Shown here piece by piece: positions 1 through 10,929 of a stretch of DNA of 64,000 bases. The DNA comes from Terfezia claveryi (taxonomy: Eukaryota > Ascomycota > Pezizomycetes > Pezizales > Pezizaceae). Where the stretch lies: positions 362,165 to 426,164 of the forward strand of contig WHUX01000031.1 in assembly GCA_015179025.1 (NCBI GenBank), written 5' to 3'. How positions within the stretch are numbered: position 1 is the stretch's first letter; the number at the start of each line of letters is the position of its first letter. The notes beneath the pieces were generated by a model. That model saw only the letters and a program-made list of their open reading frames with translations. It was not told the origin of the DNA and made no database searches. The translations under genes and the position numbers were made by a program.

Positions 1-124
1 GGTTGCAACTTGCCAACCAGACCAACATTTACCAGGAGTAGTAATCATTTTATGTGTTTTGTTTTGTGAAACATAACAAGTAGTAGTGCAACGAGACTAA
101 AGAATAGTTCTATTGTATGATCAC

Positions 125-870
125 CAAGCTATGTACATGATGAAGTTCTTCTTAGACCCTATTTGATATAGGGAGCCTGCGCACCAACGTCAAGGTGATG
201 AACTTCATAGCGCAGGTTCCGTTCTCTTTCTTCCTCCATTCCCATACGACTCCCCTTTCCATTAAGATTCTACTGATACAAACCTGAGCTTCCACATCCC
301 ATACCTGTTTAGGTCTTTTGATAACAAAAGAAAGACATTTTACACTGAGTTCCACTTTTTGGGTCAATCAGCCAAACTTTTCTGTTCTATCCCCCACTTC
401 CCATCCTTGCTCAATTCCAATCACGAGTTGTTAGCAGACCCATTGAAAGCGGGGTGGCTTCTTCGGGTACTGAGTCGGTAGCCAGCCGGTAACTTAATAC
501 CGCGGAGCTCGAGGCGTTAGCAGACCTGTTGCGTGCGAGGTGGCTGGGCACTGGAGAGGGAGAAGAAGAGAGGAAGGAATGGGGGAAAGAGGGGTACTTA
601 TAGGATTTTTGGGACTCTGCCAAGAATTGGGCAGTCTGTGGAGGAGCGGGCTTGGCTCAGCGGGCTTGGCTCAGGGGGCTTCAGGGGGCTTGCTCAGCGG
701 GCTTGGCTCAGCGGACTTGGCTGTCACAGGGTAAGGGCCAACGGGTAAGTTTTAGTCAAGTGACCGTAACGTGCTGTAGATGAGCCTAGGGCAGAGGGAG
801 ATCACCACCTTCCCAGTTCCCCATAGGCTATCTCGCACTGCTCAGAGCGGAACTCAATGTCCCTACACTC
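125..870 (-). repeat. TRIM/LTR-like repeat family, copy a (reverse orientation, partial)
   Basis: This is the reverse complement of a repeat also found near 5.1, 10.9, 20.5 and 29.0 kb. Shared landmarks are a conserved stretch ending in CTAAGAAGAACTTC, a CT-rich stretch after a TATA-like CCTATAA, and a variable array of the 14-mer GAGCCAAGCCCGCT (here around 645-725). A 71-codon frame lies inside it, but it is conserved only because the DNA is repeated. The copy lacks the second direct repeat present in the copies at 10.9 and 29.0 kb, so it is partial. Confidence 0.7.
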
Positions 871-2062
871 AGGGACTGGCAAGAGGCCTTGAATACCCGG
901 TAACGAACGAGCAGATGCTCGAGAGCAGGGGAACTTTACCCTGAGGAACCCTTGGTAACGGAAGGGGGCCTAAGGCAGGAATGGAAGAGGAAATGGGAGG
1001 CGGAGAGAAGCATGATGGGGGCTGGAGATAGCAGGGTGCTACCTGAGGTGAGAACGATGATCACGGGTGAATTACGCCCACTATAGGAACGGGAAAGGGA
1101 ACCTCCAATACTGGCGAGCAAAGGTAAACGATTCCGTTGACCACATGTGTAGGACATGCAGCCGATATGTGGAGCGTAGACCTGGGGTGCTCACGAGGGG
1201 ATGATATCGGCTGGCGGTGGAGTAGCGGGTAGAAGATGGCTGAGCGGGGGAGGTGGCTCAAGAAGATGAAGGATGGGGGTGAGGAGTATACAGTAGACCT
1301 GGTTGTGACGTTCTTCTCGAACCTGGATCAATATTTTTTTTTTAAAAAAAAAAAGATAATGGTCTTGCGGTTGAGAGCACATGCAACCAAGCAAGAACAG
1401 GACGCTAGAAAGAAGGCGGAATTCCTTGTGGACTTCATTCGGAAAACCGTGGGAATCACTAAAAGACGGAGGTTCGCCACAAACTGGCCATTGGTTACCT
1501 CGGGAACCCGCAAAAGCGAAGTAAGAAGGGAAGCCGATAGGACCGCGGATAAATTAATCCCAGAGACAAAAGTACAAGTTACCAAGGGCTACAAAGCCAC
1601 TCCGTATAGTTTTATCTTACTGGCTCCTAAGGGGGAAAGCGGGAGGCTTATATATATATGCTAGAAACTCATACTTTTGGAGACTTATATATACAGTTAG
1701 GTGGCAAAGAATTTGGTACCCTGCATAACAGGAGGCGAGTATGCAGTGTGCTTTAAACTTATAATATATATACTAAATATATGCTAATATAGGACTCTGA
1801 TATAAGGGAGGTACCCATAACAGTGCAGTAAGCTTTAAACTATCCCCAAAATGGATAGGCCCCTTCTTCATTATCAGTTATACACCTTGGAGTCAAAATG
1901 CTAAACTTGACTTCACTGACTTTCCTGACCTTAACAACATTAACAATTCTTTCCACACCTCACTCCTCAAACCCTTCTTCCCTAACCCAATTCAACTGTT
2001 CCCTTCTAGGAATCTAGAACAACCAGGACCAGTTAAGGAAGATAGGTATGAAGTAGAAAGAG
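871..2062. other. Spacer without a supportable gene
   Basis: A 142-codon frame (1236-1664) crosses a T-run/A-run junction near 1331-1353. Its part after position 1360 is basic and moderately protein-like, but I recognise no family and see no clear splice sites. The rest is AT-rich low-complexity DNA. Confidence 0.3.
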
Positions 2063-2815
2063 TCTTAAACTCATTACTCCAATGCGGTCCCAGTAAGGGG
2101 ACATGAGGAGCCACCGGAAGCACGGGTGGATTCAGGACAAGGTAAGTTAATCTGCCAGGTCCGGCGCCTATACGGTATACCGCGAGCTGTTCTGGCGTAC
2201 CCGGAATTTTGCTGATTCGCGAATAGACCAGCCCAGACAGAGCTAAGTAAAACACAAACCAGAATTTGAAACAGAATACTATCCGCCCTCTATGGCCCTC
2301 TCCTGCCAGCCATTCGTCTCTACCAGTATATAGGAAACCGAAAAAGGCCTCCACCGCATCCCAGTCCTCCCCATCCTCCTTTTTGACCCAAATAGGGCGA
2401 TTGAGATCTTCCCAGACCTTTTAACCACCCACAGCCAGCCTCTGCTCTTTGAGATCTGGACAATGGAAAATAAATGTTCCCCATCTTGCGTGTGGTGCCC
2501 GCAATGACAAGTGCTAGAATCCCATTTTCCGATTTTATGGAGCCAGTGTTTTTATAAACCTTTGCCCGTTCTCAACCATCTGTAAGCACTGAGTACATGT
2601 CGATTCCACTAAGATCTCCTGGTCCCGAAGCCTTTCTTTATCCCAGCTTCGCTCCTCTTGGACTCGGAACTTGCTCTGATTCCTCCTTCCGTTACGTTTG
2701 AGATGGCTGACGACACCTGTCCTAGAGCTGAACTGAAGGCTGTTAAGTTGTCGCCCTCCTCACTCCCCTTGATACCAATCTAGAATGAGAGGGGCCGTGT
2801 TTTCTTTTGCGTCTA
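2063..2815 (-). mobile_element. Tad1-type LINE fragment: RNase H end, zinc knuckle, C-terminus and 3' UTR
   Basis: Read on the minus strand, broken frames give, in order, the end of an RNase H domain (a GIKGSEEGDNLTA-like stretch), an RRSxWNRH segment, a zinc knuckle CHCGHHTQDGEH, the WEDLNRPIWVKKEDGEDWD segment and a C-terminal tail. These match the ends of the other LINE copies in the window in the same order. The conserved 3' UTR follows (2093-2215, containing CCGGACCTGGCAGATTAA-type sequence) and a short A-rich tail. Frameshifts make it a dead, 5'-truncated copy. Confidence 0.75.
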
Positions 2816-4469
2816 AGTGGAGAGCCGGTCCGGGGCATGCCTGCGAAGGCTTTATCTAGGACGGGGGAGGCCGGTTAGAGGGCATGGCGCAGGGATATTT
2901 CTTTGGCTCCGCTTATGTAGCCCATCATTCCGTGGGTGTACCGAGTCTATTGAGGGGCTGCCTCACAGTCTTGGGACCTATAGATGTATAGAGTTCAGAA
3001 AAAAATTTAAAAAAAAGCTGGCTCTACACGTATAATTGAAGTTTGTTGAAAGCATATCGTGGTCTTGGCTTGCATATGTGCTTGGCGGCACGGTTCAGAT
3101 ATGTATTTGCGGAGACATTACCGGTGATGGTAGTTTGGTTGGCACGATGATGGCAACATCATTTTATTCGCATTAAGAGGAACGTGCAGATACCTTGGCG
3201 ATGTTCACTCTCAAAGCAACTTCCCCCTAGTTTGTGCCAACCAGACTACTTCCCCCCCTAAACGCACACAGACCTAGAAGCCAACATCGCCTACAACCAG
3301 ACTAATCGCCCACCAGCATTGGCATTACAGAATAGACCCAGAGATTGAGATAATGGCCAAGGTCAAGAACAAAGTACTAAATTTAAAGCAGGCAGATTCT
3401 TATACCCTCCCCCTCTTCTTTTATTTCCCTTCCCCGTTTCCAGCGAACAAGCCCGTCTTATCCCTCTCCGCTTAGCTTGGGCACCCTCTATTTTTTCAGC
3501 CCTCTCAAAAACCCTGCCTCTCCCGCACCAGGAGAATAAAAACAAGAGGCCAGTAATAAAAGACAGGGAGAGAGAGCCCGAGGCACCACCGCAAGTTCAT
3601 CCAGACAGCTGGCACAGAGATACAAGGAACCAGCGGGACCTTGCACATCAGCACGATCTCGGAGGGCATCTACCCTTAAAACAGGACAACCCCCAGAGTC
3701 TCCGAGGAAAGGAAGAATACAAGCACAAGCCATAGTCCTCTACATGCGACTCCAACAAAGTACAAGGCTAGTCTGATGGACCGCTGATTGAGGAACAAAA
3801 TGAAGGGAAAGCATTCTGCTATCTGAGAGAAGCACACAGAAGGGTCGGGAAGTGGCCGTCGTCACTAGTGTAGGATGAAGTTGACATCTGGTCTTCCGCA
3901 TTAGGGATGATGATTGTTGAGCTTTGTTGACTCCACTTGAGCACTAGTCTAATGAAAATGTTGTTTACTTCTCTTCATCACCAGGGCTTGGCCTCACTAT
4001 ATACCATGTACATAGTATGCGTAGGTGGTAGATTAGATTGCCTGAACCTTGATATCACCTGTTTCATACCGTCCCGAGGGGTTGTGCATACGGGTACTGA
4101 GTATTTTCTTTCCAAAAAAAAAAGGGCCCCTCTAGAATTATTCTAGAGAGAGTTGCAAAATTACGGAAATTATCCTTCCCTACTAATAAGAACCCACTTT
4201 GAAGCCATTCTCCCTTGTAGTTATGATACTAGGGAATGATATTAAGAGATCGGGCCTAATCTTCGCCACCTCTCACCCCCCTTCCTTAGAAAAAGATAGG
4301 ACCACCCCAATATGCGTTTTTTATAATTGGTGAACTATTTTCAATTTAAATAGAAAGTTAGTGGCTAATGGTAGAATAGCGAGGTGAGCAAAACATACCC
4401 AGTATTTCAAAAATTGGGTATGGGGCAACATTTTACAGACAGTTTTCCTCGCCAACAACGTTTCCCCCC
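2816..4469. other. Spacer, no supportable gene; one degenerate micro-insertion
   Basis: No convincing coding frame. At about 3229-3248 a TTGTGCCAACCAGACTA segment lies between CTTCCCCCTA and CTTCCCCCCCTA, which resembles the 9-bp target duplications of the micro-insertion family described below, with a length difference in the C run. The stretch 3500-3740 weakly resembles sequence around 54.75 kb. Confidence 0.4.
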
Positions 4470-4478
4470 CTCCCAACC

Positions 4479-4506
4479 TACCGAGGGGCTTGTGCCAACT
4501 AGACTA
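4479..4506 (-). mobile_element. Micro-insertion, 28 bp, 8/9-bp target duplication
   Basis: The insert begins TACCGAGGGGCT and ends GCCAACTAGACTA. It is flanked by CTCCCAACC (4470-4478) and CCCCCAACC (4507-4515), one mismatch. The insert corresponds to the right-hand 28 bp of the 44-bp palindromic form found at 41742-41785, so it is a one-armed version of the same family. Confidence 0.7.
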
Positions 4507-5040
4507 CCCCCAACCCAATCCCCATATTAACTTTTTCATCGCTGTCGCTCCAATTACCCCCTGTTCCAATTGTCAAACCTACCACGTATTTGCAGAAAAA
4601 TCAAGGATTTGATCACAGTATTCACTGGTTCTGATGTTGCATCCCCATAAAGATTTTTGGCAAGACCACACCAATATTTCTGCCAGGGAAATACAACCAG
4701 TTAATAACATTAGTACTCCTTTCATTCTGCGAGGGATATTCCGAAATTTAAATATATAACAAGTTTGGATACAAGAAATGAATCGTCACAGATTCAAGAT
4801 AATTTCTACCCTTCTAGTAGGTGAGTTATTATAGTTGGAAGTTGACTAGTATTGCCTTAGAATCGCGAGTTCTAGAGCCCCACTATAATATAGCTGTGTG
4901 CTTGATCGAGACTACTGTGTGCTATCATTTATTGATTCCTCACTGCTGCCCTCGTTACCTAATACAACTTCGGAGTTTTAGAAGAAAGTAGAGTTTCCGG
5001 GAAAACGCTCGTACTTGGGTCTCGATTAAGGGTGGCCTCA

Positions 5041-5064
5041 TAGTCTGGTTGGCACAATACCTTC
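5041..5064 (+). mobile_element. Micro-insertion, about 24 bp, decayed target duplication
   Basis: Begins TAGTCTGGTTGGCACAA. Flanks are GTGGCCTCA (5032-5040) and ACAGCCTCA (5065-5073), sharing the last six bases; the three differences are all transitions. Assigned to the family on its terminus rather than on the duplication. Confidence 0.5.
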
Positions 5065-5124
5065 ACAGCCTCAGGAGTCTGATTGGGACAACTAGTGGTG
5101 TCATACTGCGCCTGCCCATAAGGT

Positions 5125-5720
5125 AGCCAAGCCCGCTGAGCCAAGCCCGCTCCCCCACAGACTACACAATTCTTGGCAGAGTCCCAAAAATCCTATAAAA
5201 ACCCCGTTCCCCCCCATTCCTTCCTCTCTTCTTCTCTCCTCGGTCTCCAGCTACCTCGCATCCAACAGGTCTGCTAACGCCTCGAGCTCCGCGGTATTAA
5301 GTTACCGGCTGGCTACCGACTCAGTACCCGAAGAAGCCACCCCGCATTCAATGAGTCTGCTAACAACTCGTGGTTGACGTTGAGTAAGGATGGGAAGTGA
5401 GAAAACGAACATAAAAGTTTGTCTGATTGACATAAAAAGTGGATCTCAGTGTAGAGTGTCTTTCTTTTGTTATCAAGAGACCTAAACAGGTATGAGATGT
5501 GGAAGCTCAGGTTTGCATAAGTAGAATCTTAATGGAAAGGGGAGTCGTATGGGAATGGAGGAAGAAAGAGAACGGAACCTGCGCTATGAAGTTCATCACC
5601 TTGACGTTGGTGCGCAGGCTCCCTATATCAAATAGGGTCTAAGAAGAACTTCAGTATGTATTTAGTCACTTGTATTTAGTTAAAGATATATAACTAAAAA
5701 ATATTATTTATCAACGGTTA
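5125..5720 (+). repeat. TRIM/LTR-like repeat family, copy b (partial)
   Basis: Starts abruptly in the GAGCCAAGCCCGCT region and runs through the TATA-like CCTATAAAAACC, the CT-rich block, the CTCGAGCTCCGCGGTATT block and the terminal stretch ending near TATGTATCAACCAGATCG. The upstream part present in copies c, d and e is missing. Confidence 0.7.
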
Positions 5721-5750
5721 TGTATCAACCAGATCGTGATATACCATATT

Positions 5751-5935
5751 GACTTTTTTTCAAGGTTTTTCTTAATTTTAATACTCAGTACACATTTGGT
5801 CCCGACAGGGAGGACACCCGGAAACCGGATAGATTGCAAGTTAATCTGGCGGATATCATTTATACCGCAGCATGAACGCAAATGCCAATTGGCGAGGAGA
5901 TGAGCAGACCATGAGAAAAACTAATATGAATCAAA
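5751..5935 (-). mobile_element. LINE 3' end (3' UTR and A-rich tail), severely 5'-truncated
   Basis: On the minus strand this gives the LINE 3' UTR block (GCCAATTGGC, a TATAAATGATATC-like stretch, the GCAGATTAACTTG-type core), then GTACTGAGTATT and an A-rich tail that appears as a T-run at 5753-5760. No coding part remains, as expected of a short reverse-transcribed insertion. Confidence 0.65.
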
Positions 5936-6280
5936 AAGTTATCACCACCAAGAGTCTTGGACATTCTGATAGTCTCGTGTACGAAACCGAGAGTAAGTTG
6001 GAAAATGCGTAGTCTGGCCTGTTAAGTACACAGGCTTGAGCCGGCTCCATACAGGTCATTGCAACCGTGAATTTTAATAAAACGCAATTCTATGCTGTAA
6101 AGCATGGCTTGGAGTTCTGGAAGTGACGCTGGAAGATCCTTTAGACGAACAGTCGCTTGGTAGTTTGAATGAAGTACCCCTGCAGGCCTACTAGTGAGCA
6201 GCCACCGTCTAGTGATCACCCCTGCAAACCCCCCTGCAACAGCGTCTCCAGCCACAACTCATGATATATCATGAGCCTAG

Positions 6281-6819
6281 TGTTTAAGAGATAAAGGAGG
6301 GAGGTATAGGCAGCAGTGAGATCCAAAAGTCCACTGAAGGATAATACGAATGAGCGAAGTGAGATTGTCACGTAGAGAAGAGTATATAGAAGTGAAGAGA
6401 TGTATTGCAGCGAAGAGATGCGCTGTTCTGTGATTCATATCTCTATCCAACAGGAAACGAACGAGATATATATACATGAATGAACGTACATAAGAAAGTG
6501 AAGAAGAAGAAGGACATATGAGTAGCACGCAATGCCTGTGAAGGCCGAAGCACGCAATGCCTGTGAAGGCCGATGCTTGCCATATGATCTGCAGGCCAGA
6601 GCACGCAATGCCTGTGAAGGCCGAAGCACGCAATGCCTGAGAAGGCCGTTGCTTGCCATAAGATCTGCAGGCCAGAGCACGCAATGCCTGTGAAGGCCGA
6701 AGCACGCAATGCCTGAGAAGACCGTTGCTTGCCATAAGATCTGCAGGCCGAAGGTCGCTGCGTGTGGAATAGCAAGGCATGAGCGGAATGAATGAATGTA
6801 CGGCATTCAATCACTAACA
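6281..6819. mobile_element. Solo-LTR-like insertion (TGTT...AACA) in the left arm of the inverted-repeat element
   Basis: Comparison with the right arm shows that about 540 bp are inserted between GAGCC and GTGATTCTGG. The repeat TAGTG lies at both edges (6278-6282 and 6820-6824). The termini TGTTTAAG...CTAACA and an internal ATATATACATG motif resemble the LTR-like repeats at 27228-27715 and 48481-48784. No internal genes are present, so this is probably a solo LTR. Confidence 0.6.
6524..6751. repeat. Three tandem copies of a 76-bp unit
   Basis: Units lie at 6524-6599, 6600-6675 and 6676-6751, nearly identical. Each unit contains two copies of AGCACGCAATGCCTG, so the array is a repeat within a repeat. 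The overlapping reverse-strand frames of 120-180 codons are products of this repetition, not genes. Confidence 0.9.
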
Positions 6820-7832
6820 TAGTGATTCTGGCTAAATGCATATCTATGGAAACGAGTACGCTCTACAATCTGGTTGTGCTCACATCCCGCCAATATCAGC
6901 CAAAGACTCAATATCCCCCCTTCCAATATGACCTCACCGAAGACTGACCTCTCCCCTCTCAACCCTCCGTATAGGCCAGGTACCCAGCGGGTGAGCCTGT
7001 GACGACTAGAAGGCCATTACCTGGTATCTATATTCATTTCAAAACAGCCTCTAGGGCAGCAGCCTCGAATATGAGCAAACGGTATGCAATCAAATAAACT
7101 CCAAATGGCTATTTTAATAATTAACTAAATTTGCTCTATTTATGCTATCCTGGGCCCTCGTCTTTCCCCCCTCTATAGCCTTCTCTCCTTAGCATTCTCC
7201 ATCACTACGAAGAGGTCCCCAATAGCATTAAAACCTTCAATACTGCCCCCTTTCAAGAACTATGCCCCTAATAGCTAACTCCCGTTCTCTATCCTCTATA
7301 GGCCGAATTCTGCACAAATGAGCCCAAAACAACTAAAACATATACCTAGCATCTATCTACAGTACTGAATATAGAGCATGCAAAATGGTAAAATTGGAAG
7401 GTCTTAATTTGAGGTACTAAGCTTTCCAAATACACACTTTTAAGAGCTGTTATCCAATCAACCAAATATACCTTATCTATGCCCTCCTAAGATCTACTTG
7501 ATCCAAACCCTCCTCCAAAGCATCCTCAGTACCCTCGTAGAGGTCTCTAATAGCTCTGGGGCTCCAATAACCCCTATATTTTAGGCTCCAATAGTCACAC
7601 ACTATTGGCCTTTCTAGAGGCATTTTAGACCTTTGTATTGTAACCATGCACTCAGCTCAAGCATTACCAATATCAATGCAAGCTGCTAGAAGAGCACTGA
7701 GTTAAATGCTCGGCTGGGCACTAGGTTGGTACTAGGTTGTGCTAGGTTGGTACTGGGTTGGATGTAGTTTGGTGGGGTTGAATGCTAGACTACATCATTA
7801 GTTAGGCATCTAGACTGACATTAGACCGAGCT

Positions 7833-7847
7833 TAGTCTGGTTGGCAC
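7833..7847 (+). mobile_element. Micro-insertion, 15 bp (TAGTCTGGTTGGCAC), 8/9-bp target duplication
   Basis: Flanked by GACCGAGCT (7824-7832) and GACCAAGCT (7848-7856). The insert is exactly one 15-bp terminal sequence of the family. Confidence 0.8.
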
Positions 7848-7917
7848 GACCAAGCTAGGTTAAATATTTGGAAATATGGAGCAGCGTGAGCAAATGGTTG
7901 ATATAGGGGGTTGAAAC

Positions 7918-8477
7918 TACGCCTGGGCACGAGCCGAGCCGGCTCGAGCCCAAGGTTACACAGGCTCGAGCCCGGAGGTCGTTGCAACCGCGAAATACCG
8001 AAGGTACCCGGGGAGTGGAAATCTTCAAAATGCGTTGGATTCCCACCCTTTCTTCTGTTGTTTTTTCATCTTAATAACACAACCTCCACCGGCAGTCCAG
8101 GAGTTCATTACCTCCCTTCAGAATTTACAACTACAATCGCTCAATTTCCGGCATAACCAACCATGCCTACCAACACAAGAGGAGGAAACTACACAAATTG
8201 ATAAAATCACCACTGTATCTCGCTATGGTTGGAACCTACAATTTGCTCGGTGGCTACAATATTGCAGTCCTATGTATTGTGCGATTTCGCTGCGGACTTT
8301 AGGTGGGCGATGAGGGTTGAAATTGATTCTGTCCTATTTACATGTCTGTTTATATCCGTATCTTTCATATTTCTGCGTCTTTCATATTTTCCAGGACCTA
8401 TACACATATGTAGCGTACCTTGCAATTCTCGCGAGCCGGCTCGAGCCTGTATGCGAGCCGGCTCGTGCCCAGGCCTA
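7918..8477. mobile_element. Non-autonomous hAT-type element, 560 bp
   Basis: A perfect 8-bp target duplication GTTGAAAC lies at 7910-7917 and 8478-8485. Termini are TACGCCTGGGCACGAGCCG on the left and the complement of TAGGCCTGGGCACGAGCCG on the right, followed by subterminal CGAGCCGGCTCG repeats. The interior encodes a shortened version (PPPAVQEFITSLQN...EEETTQIDKITT) of the hAT-like protein at 42.5-42.84 kb, so it is an internal-deletion derivative. It sits in the loop of the long-inverted-repeat element. Confidence 0.85.
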
Positions 8478-9159
8478 GTTGAAACGACTGCAGGGAAGAC
8501 CTGTAAACCCCTCAAGATGCAAGCGACCCAAGAGGCCAAAGGGGGGGTATTGGAGCTTTTAGAGCTATTGGGGACCTCTCTGTAGTGATTTGAGAATGCT
8601 GCGGAGGGTAGGCTATAGACGGGTGAAAGGCGAGGGCCTAGGGTAGCATAAATAGAGCAAATTTAGTTAATTATTAAAATAGCCATTTGGAGTTTTATTT
8701 GATTGCATACCGTTTGCTCATATTCGAGGCTGCCGCCCTAGAGGCTGTTTTGAAATGAATATAGATACCAGGTAATGGCCTTCTAGTCGTCACAGGCTCA
8801 CCCGCTGGGTACCTGGCCTATACGGGGGGTTGAGAGGGGAGAGGTCAGTCTTCGGCGAGGTCGTATTGGAAGAGGAGATATTGAGTCTTTGGCTGATATT
8901 GGCGGGATGTGAGCACAACCAGATTGTAGAGCGTACTCGTTTCCATAGATATGCATTTAGCCAGAATCACCAGGCTCATGATATGTCATGAGTTGTGGCT
9001 GGAGACGCTGTTGCAGGGGGGTTTGCAGGGGTGATCACTAGACGGTGGCTGCTCACTAGTAGGCTTGCAGGGGTACTCGTTATGGAGGCAGGTGATAAGG
9101 ATGACGATTGATATATAAATTTACTGCCCACCGAGACAGCCAAGCCTTGTAAGTATCTT

Positions 9160-9385
9160 TGGACGAGGTTTTTGTTTCGTCTAATTCCTACTAGCGCTTG
9201 ACTTTTTCCACCTGTGGGTATTTTATTGTGAGGGTTTTGTTCCACCTGCGACTTGCTTTGTTGTGCTTTTTCGCGCCGAACCTGGCACATTAACTTGCCT
9301 TGTCCTGCATTCACCCAGGTTTCCGGTGGCTCCTAATGGTCCTCCTACTGGGATAACTAATGAGTACGGAGAATTTTTTTAAAAG
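9160..9385 (+). mobile_element. LINE 3' UTR and tail of the ORF1-only type
   Basis: Matches the 3' UTRs of the two ORF1 units at 22-26 kb, sharing TAGCGCTTGA, TTTTTCCACCTG and the GGCACATTAACTTGCCTTG core, and ends in GAGTACGGAGAATTTTTTTAAAAG. No ORF1 remains. Confidence 0.65.
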
Positions 9386-9607
9386 AAAGAAAGAGTGACA
9401 TAGAGCCAAGCCTGCTCCATGGAACAAGATCCATTCCTTGGCAGAAATAAAATCTAATTTTATTGATATTATTTAGATATAAAATATGTATAACCTCCGC
9501 TCAACCACCCCCCCATCTTTCATTACATTACGTAACCTTCGCCTCCTCAGAAAAATTCCCAGAAATCCTATAATCCTCTCACTCCTCTATTCTACTTTTC
9601 TCTTCAA

Positions 9608-9655
9608 CCACATTTTTTTTTTTTTTTTTTTTTTTTGGAATATTCATTACCCCTA
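9608..9655 (-). mobile_element. Minimal LINE 3' tail insertion (about 45 bp)
   Basis: A T-run (9608-9636) is followed by GGAATATTCATTACCCCTAT and TCGGTCC. This is the reverse complement of the last bases of the LINE 3' end plus its A-tail; similarity to the LINE stops there. Confidence 0.5.
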
Positions 9656-9830
9656 TTCGGTCCAAGTAATCAACCACCTCGTAGCCAAGGGTTGGGGCCA
9701 TGAACGAAGTTCCCGCCTCGTTATCAACTGAAGCCACTTGCTATTTCTTACAATTGGTGCGCTGAAAACGAACCTGACATTCCTCTGGTCTGGACTACTA
9801 CGTCTAGAAAAAAAACATCATGTGAACTAC

Positions 9831-9847
9831 TTGTGCCAACCAGACTA
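9831..9847 (-). mobile_element. Micro-insertion, 17 bp, perfect 9-bp target duplication
   Basis: TTGTGCCAACCAGACTA is flanked by GTGAACTAC on both sides (9822-9830 and 9848-9856), with no mismatch. Confidence 0.9.
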
Positions 9848-10149
9848 GTGAACTACGGCCAAGGTAATGTCTTGGCGCAACACAATCCCAACTTCTTAAA
9901 GCGAAACCTTTGGCTAATACAACGTGCGAAGAGACCGCCTTATACTTCTAGGAAACATTTTATGTTATTTCTGGTGGTCCATATGAGTTCTAACTCTCTT
10001 GTTCATTGTGACTGATTTGGACTCTGTAGGTGGTAGTCTCACTGTAGCGGTGAAGTAAACGATCCGGATAATCTATTTAGTTTCGAAGCAGAATTTAGTT
10101 GAGGTTTAAATTAAGCAACAACCTGTGGAAGGTCAAGCGAAACTGAATC

Positions 10150-10910
10150 ATGAATCGGAGGGCCCCAGTCCTCAATCTACAGCAAAAGCGGACCAAGGTT
10201 ACATTTCCCAGTGAGGTACAAGAAACTATTCCGCATAATACGACGATGAGATGGGCTCACCCGGACGTGAAAGACGGCATTCAGGTGGCTGCAAAAATGA
10301 GCCAACAGCAATTAATCAATTGCGCCAACTATTATGTAGGTATTGCTTTTTGGAAGAAGCGTGATTTACCCAGAAACCGTTAGTAGGTGGATTTTTTGGC
10401 GCTCGTGAGGCTCCAGCAGGAGAATGGTTTCAAGCGGTCACGAGGAGTCTACATGGCTCACCAACAGGGAAACTACTGATGGAATTGAGTGAGCTACGAC
10501 GCAAACATGATCAATTCGAAGCAAATATCAAGAGGAGGTTGGATGAAGTAGATCAGAAGCACAATGACACTGTCACCAAGAACGACGAACTAGCGAGGGA
10601 GTGAAAAGCCGTGATCTATTCGAGGCAAAGCCAATGAATGTGGTGACGGCGGCTCGTCATATGGCTTGTTACATTAAGCACTTGATGAGGTAGCTGTGAG
10701 GAAGCTTCATAGCTTTGTTAAAATGTTCTTGGAAAATCCAGGCACAGCCCTGATTGTGGAGGACATCACGAATAGAGTAATAAAGCGTGGCACCCTTCCA
10801 ATTTTCTATTCTCATGCCATTGTCACTGTTTAGGAGGTTCGGACCATGTTTATTCGCGAGAATGTCAAGCTTGTATCGGACGTCTGGTATCCTATTATAA
10901 ATATTGTCAT
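10150..10910 (+). pseudogene. Decayed protein-coding gene, unrecognised, coiled-coil segment
   Basis: Successive frames read as plausible protein. The first is 10150-10383 (77 aa from ATG). The next, about 10380-10602, contains a heptad-like charged stretch (MELSELRRKHDQFEAN, then DEVDQKHNDTVTKNDELA). A third, about 10690-10910 (RKLHSFVKMFLENP...VKLVSDVWYP), has one in-frame stop. At least two frame changes separate the pieces, and I see no clean GT...AG introns that would explain them. I do not recognise the family; it may be a host gene relic or the gag-like protein of an element. A TRIM-like repeat begins just downstream. Confidence 0.4.
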
Positions 10911-10929
10911 GTTGTGTTGGAATAGGGTA

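Larger units (their letters stand above)
6173..9077. mobile_element. Long-terminal-inverted-repeat (foldback-like) element
   Basis: The left arm (6173-6277 plus 6820 to about 7250) is complementary to the right arm (about 8530-9077), roughly 550 bp per arm once a later insertion in the left arm is removed. Both arms start AGTACCCCTGCA. The 1.3-kb loop carries a hAT element and otherwise noncoding sequence. I see no transposase of its own and no clear target duplication. Long-TIR Mutator-like or foldback elements can look like this, but the class is not established. Confidence 0.75.

Noticed and set aside
152..367. 71-codon ORF conserved at 152-367 and 21240-21455
   Set aside because: It lies inside the TRIM-like repeat, is conserved because the DNA is repeated, and is broken in the other copies.
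1236..1664. 142-codon ORF
   Set aside because: It runs through a T-run/A-run junction and has no recognisable motif; kept only as a remark.
6277..6841. Three overlapping reverse-strand ORFs of 123-177 codons
   Set aside because: All three frames are kept open by the 76-bp tandem repeat; none has independent protein character.
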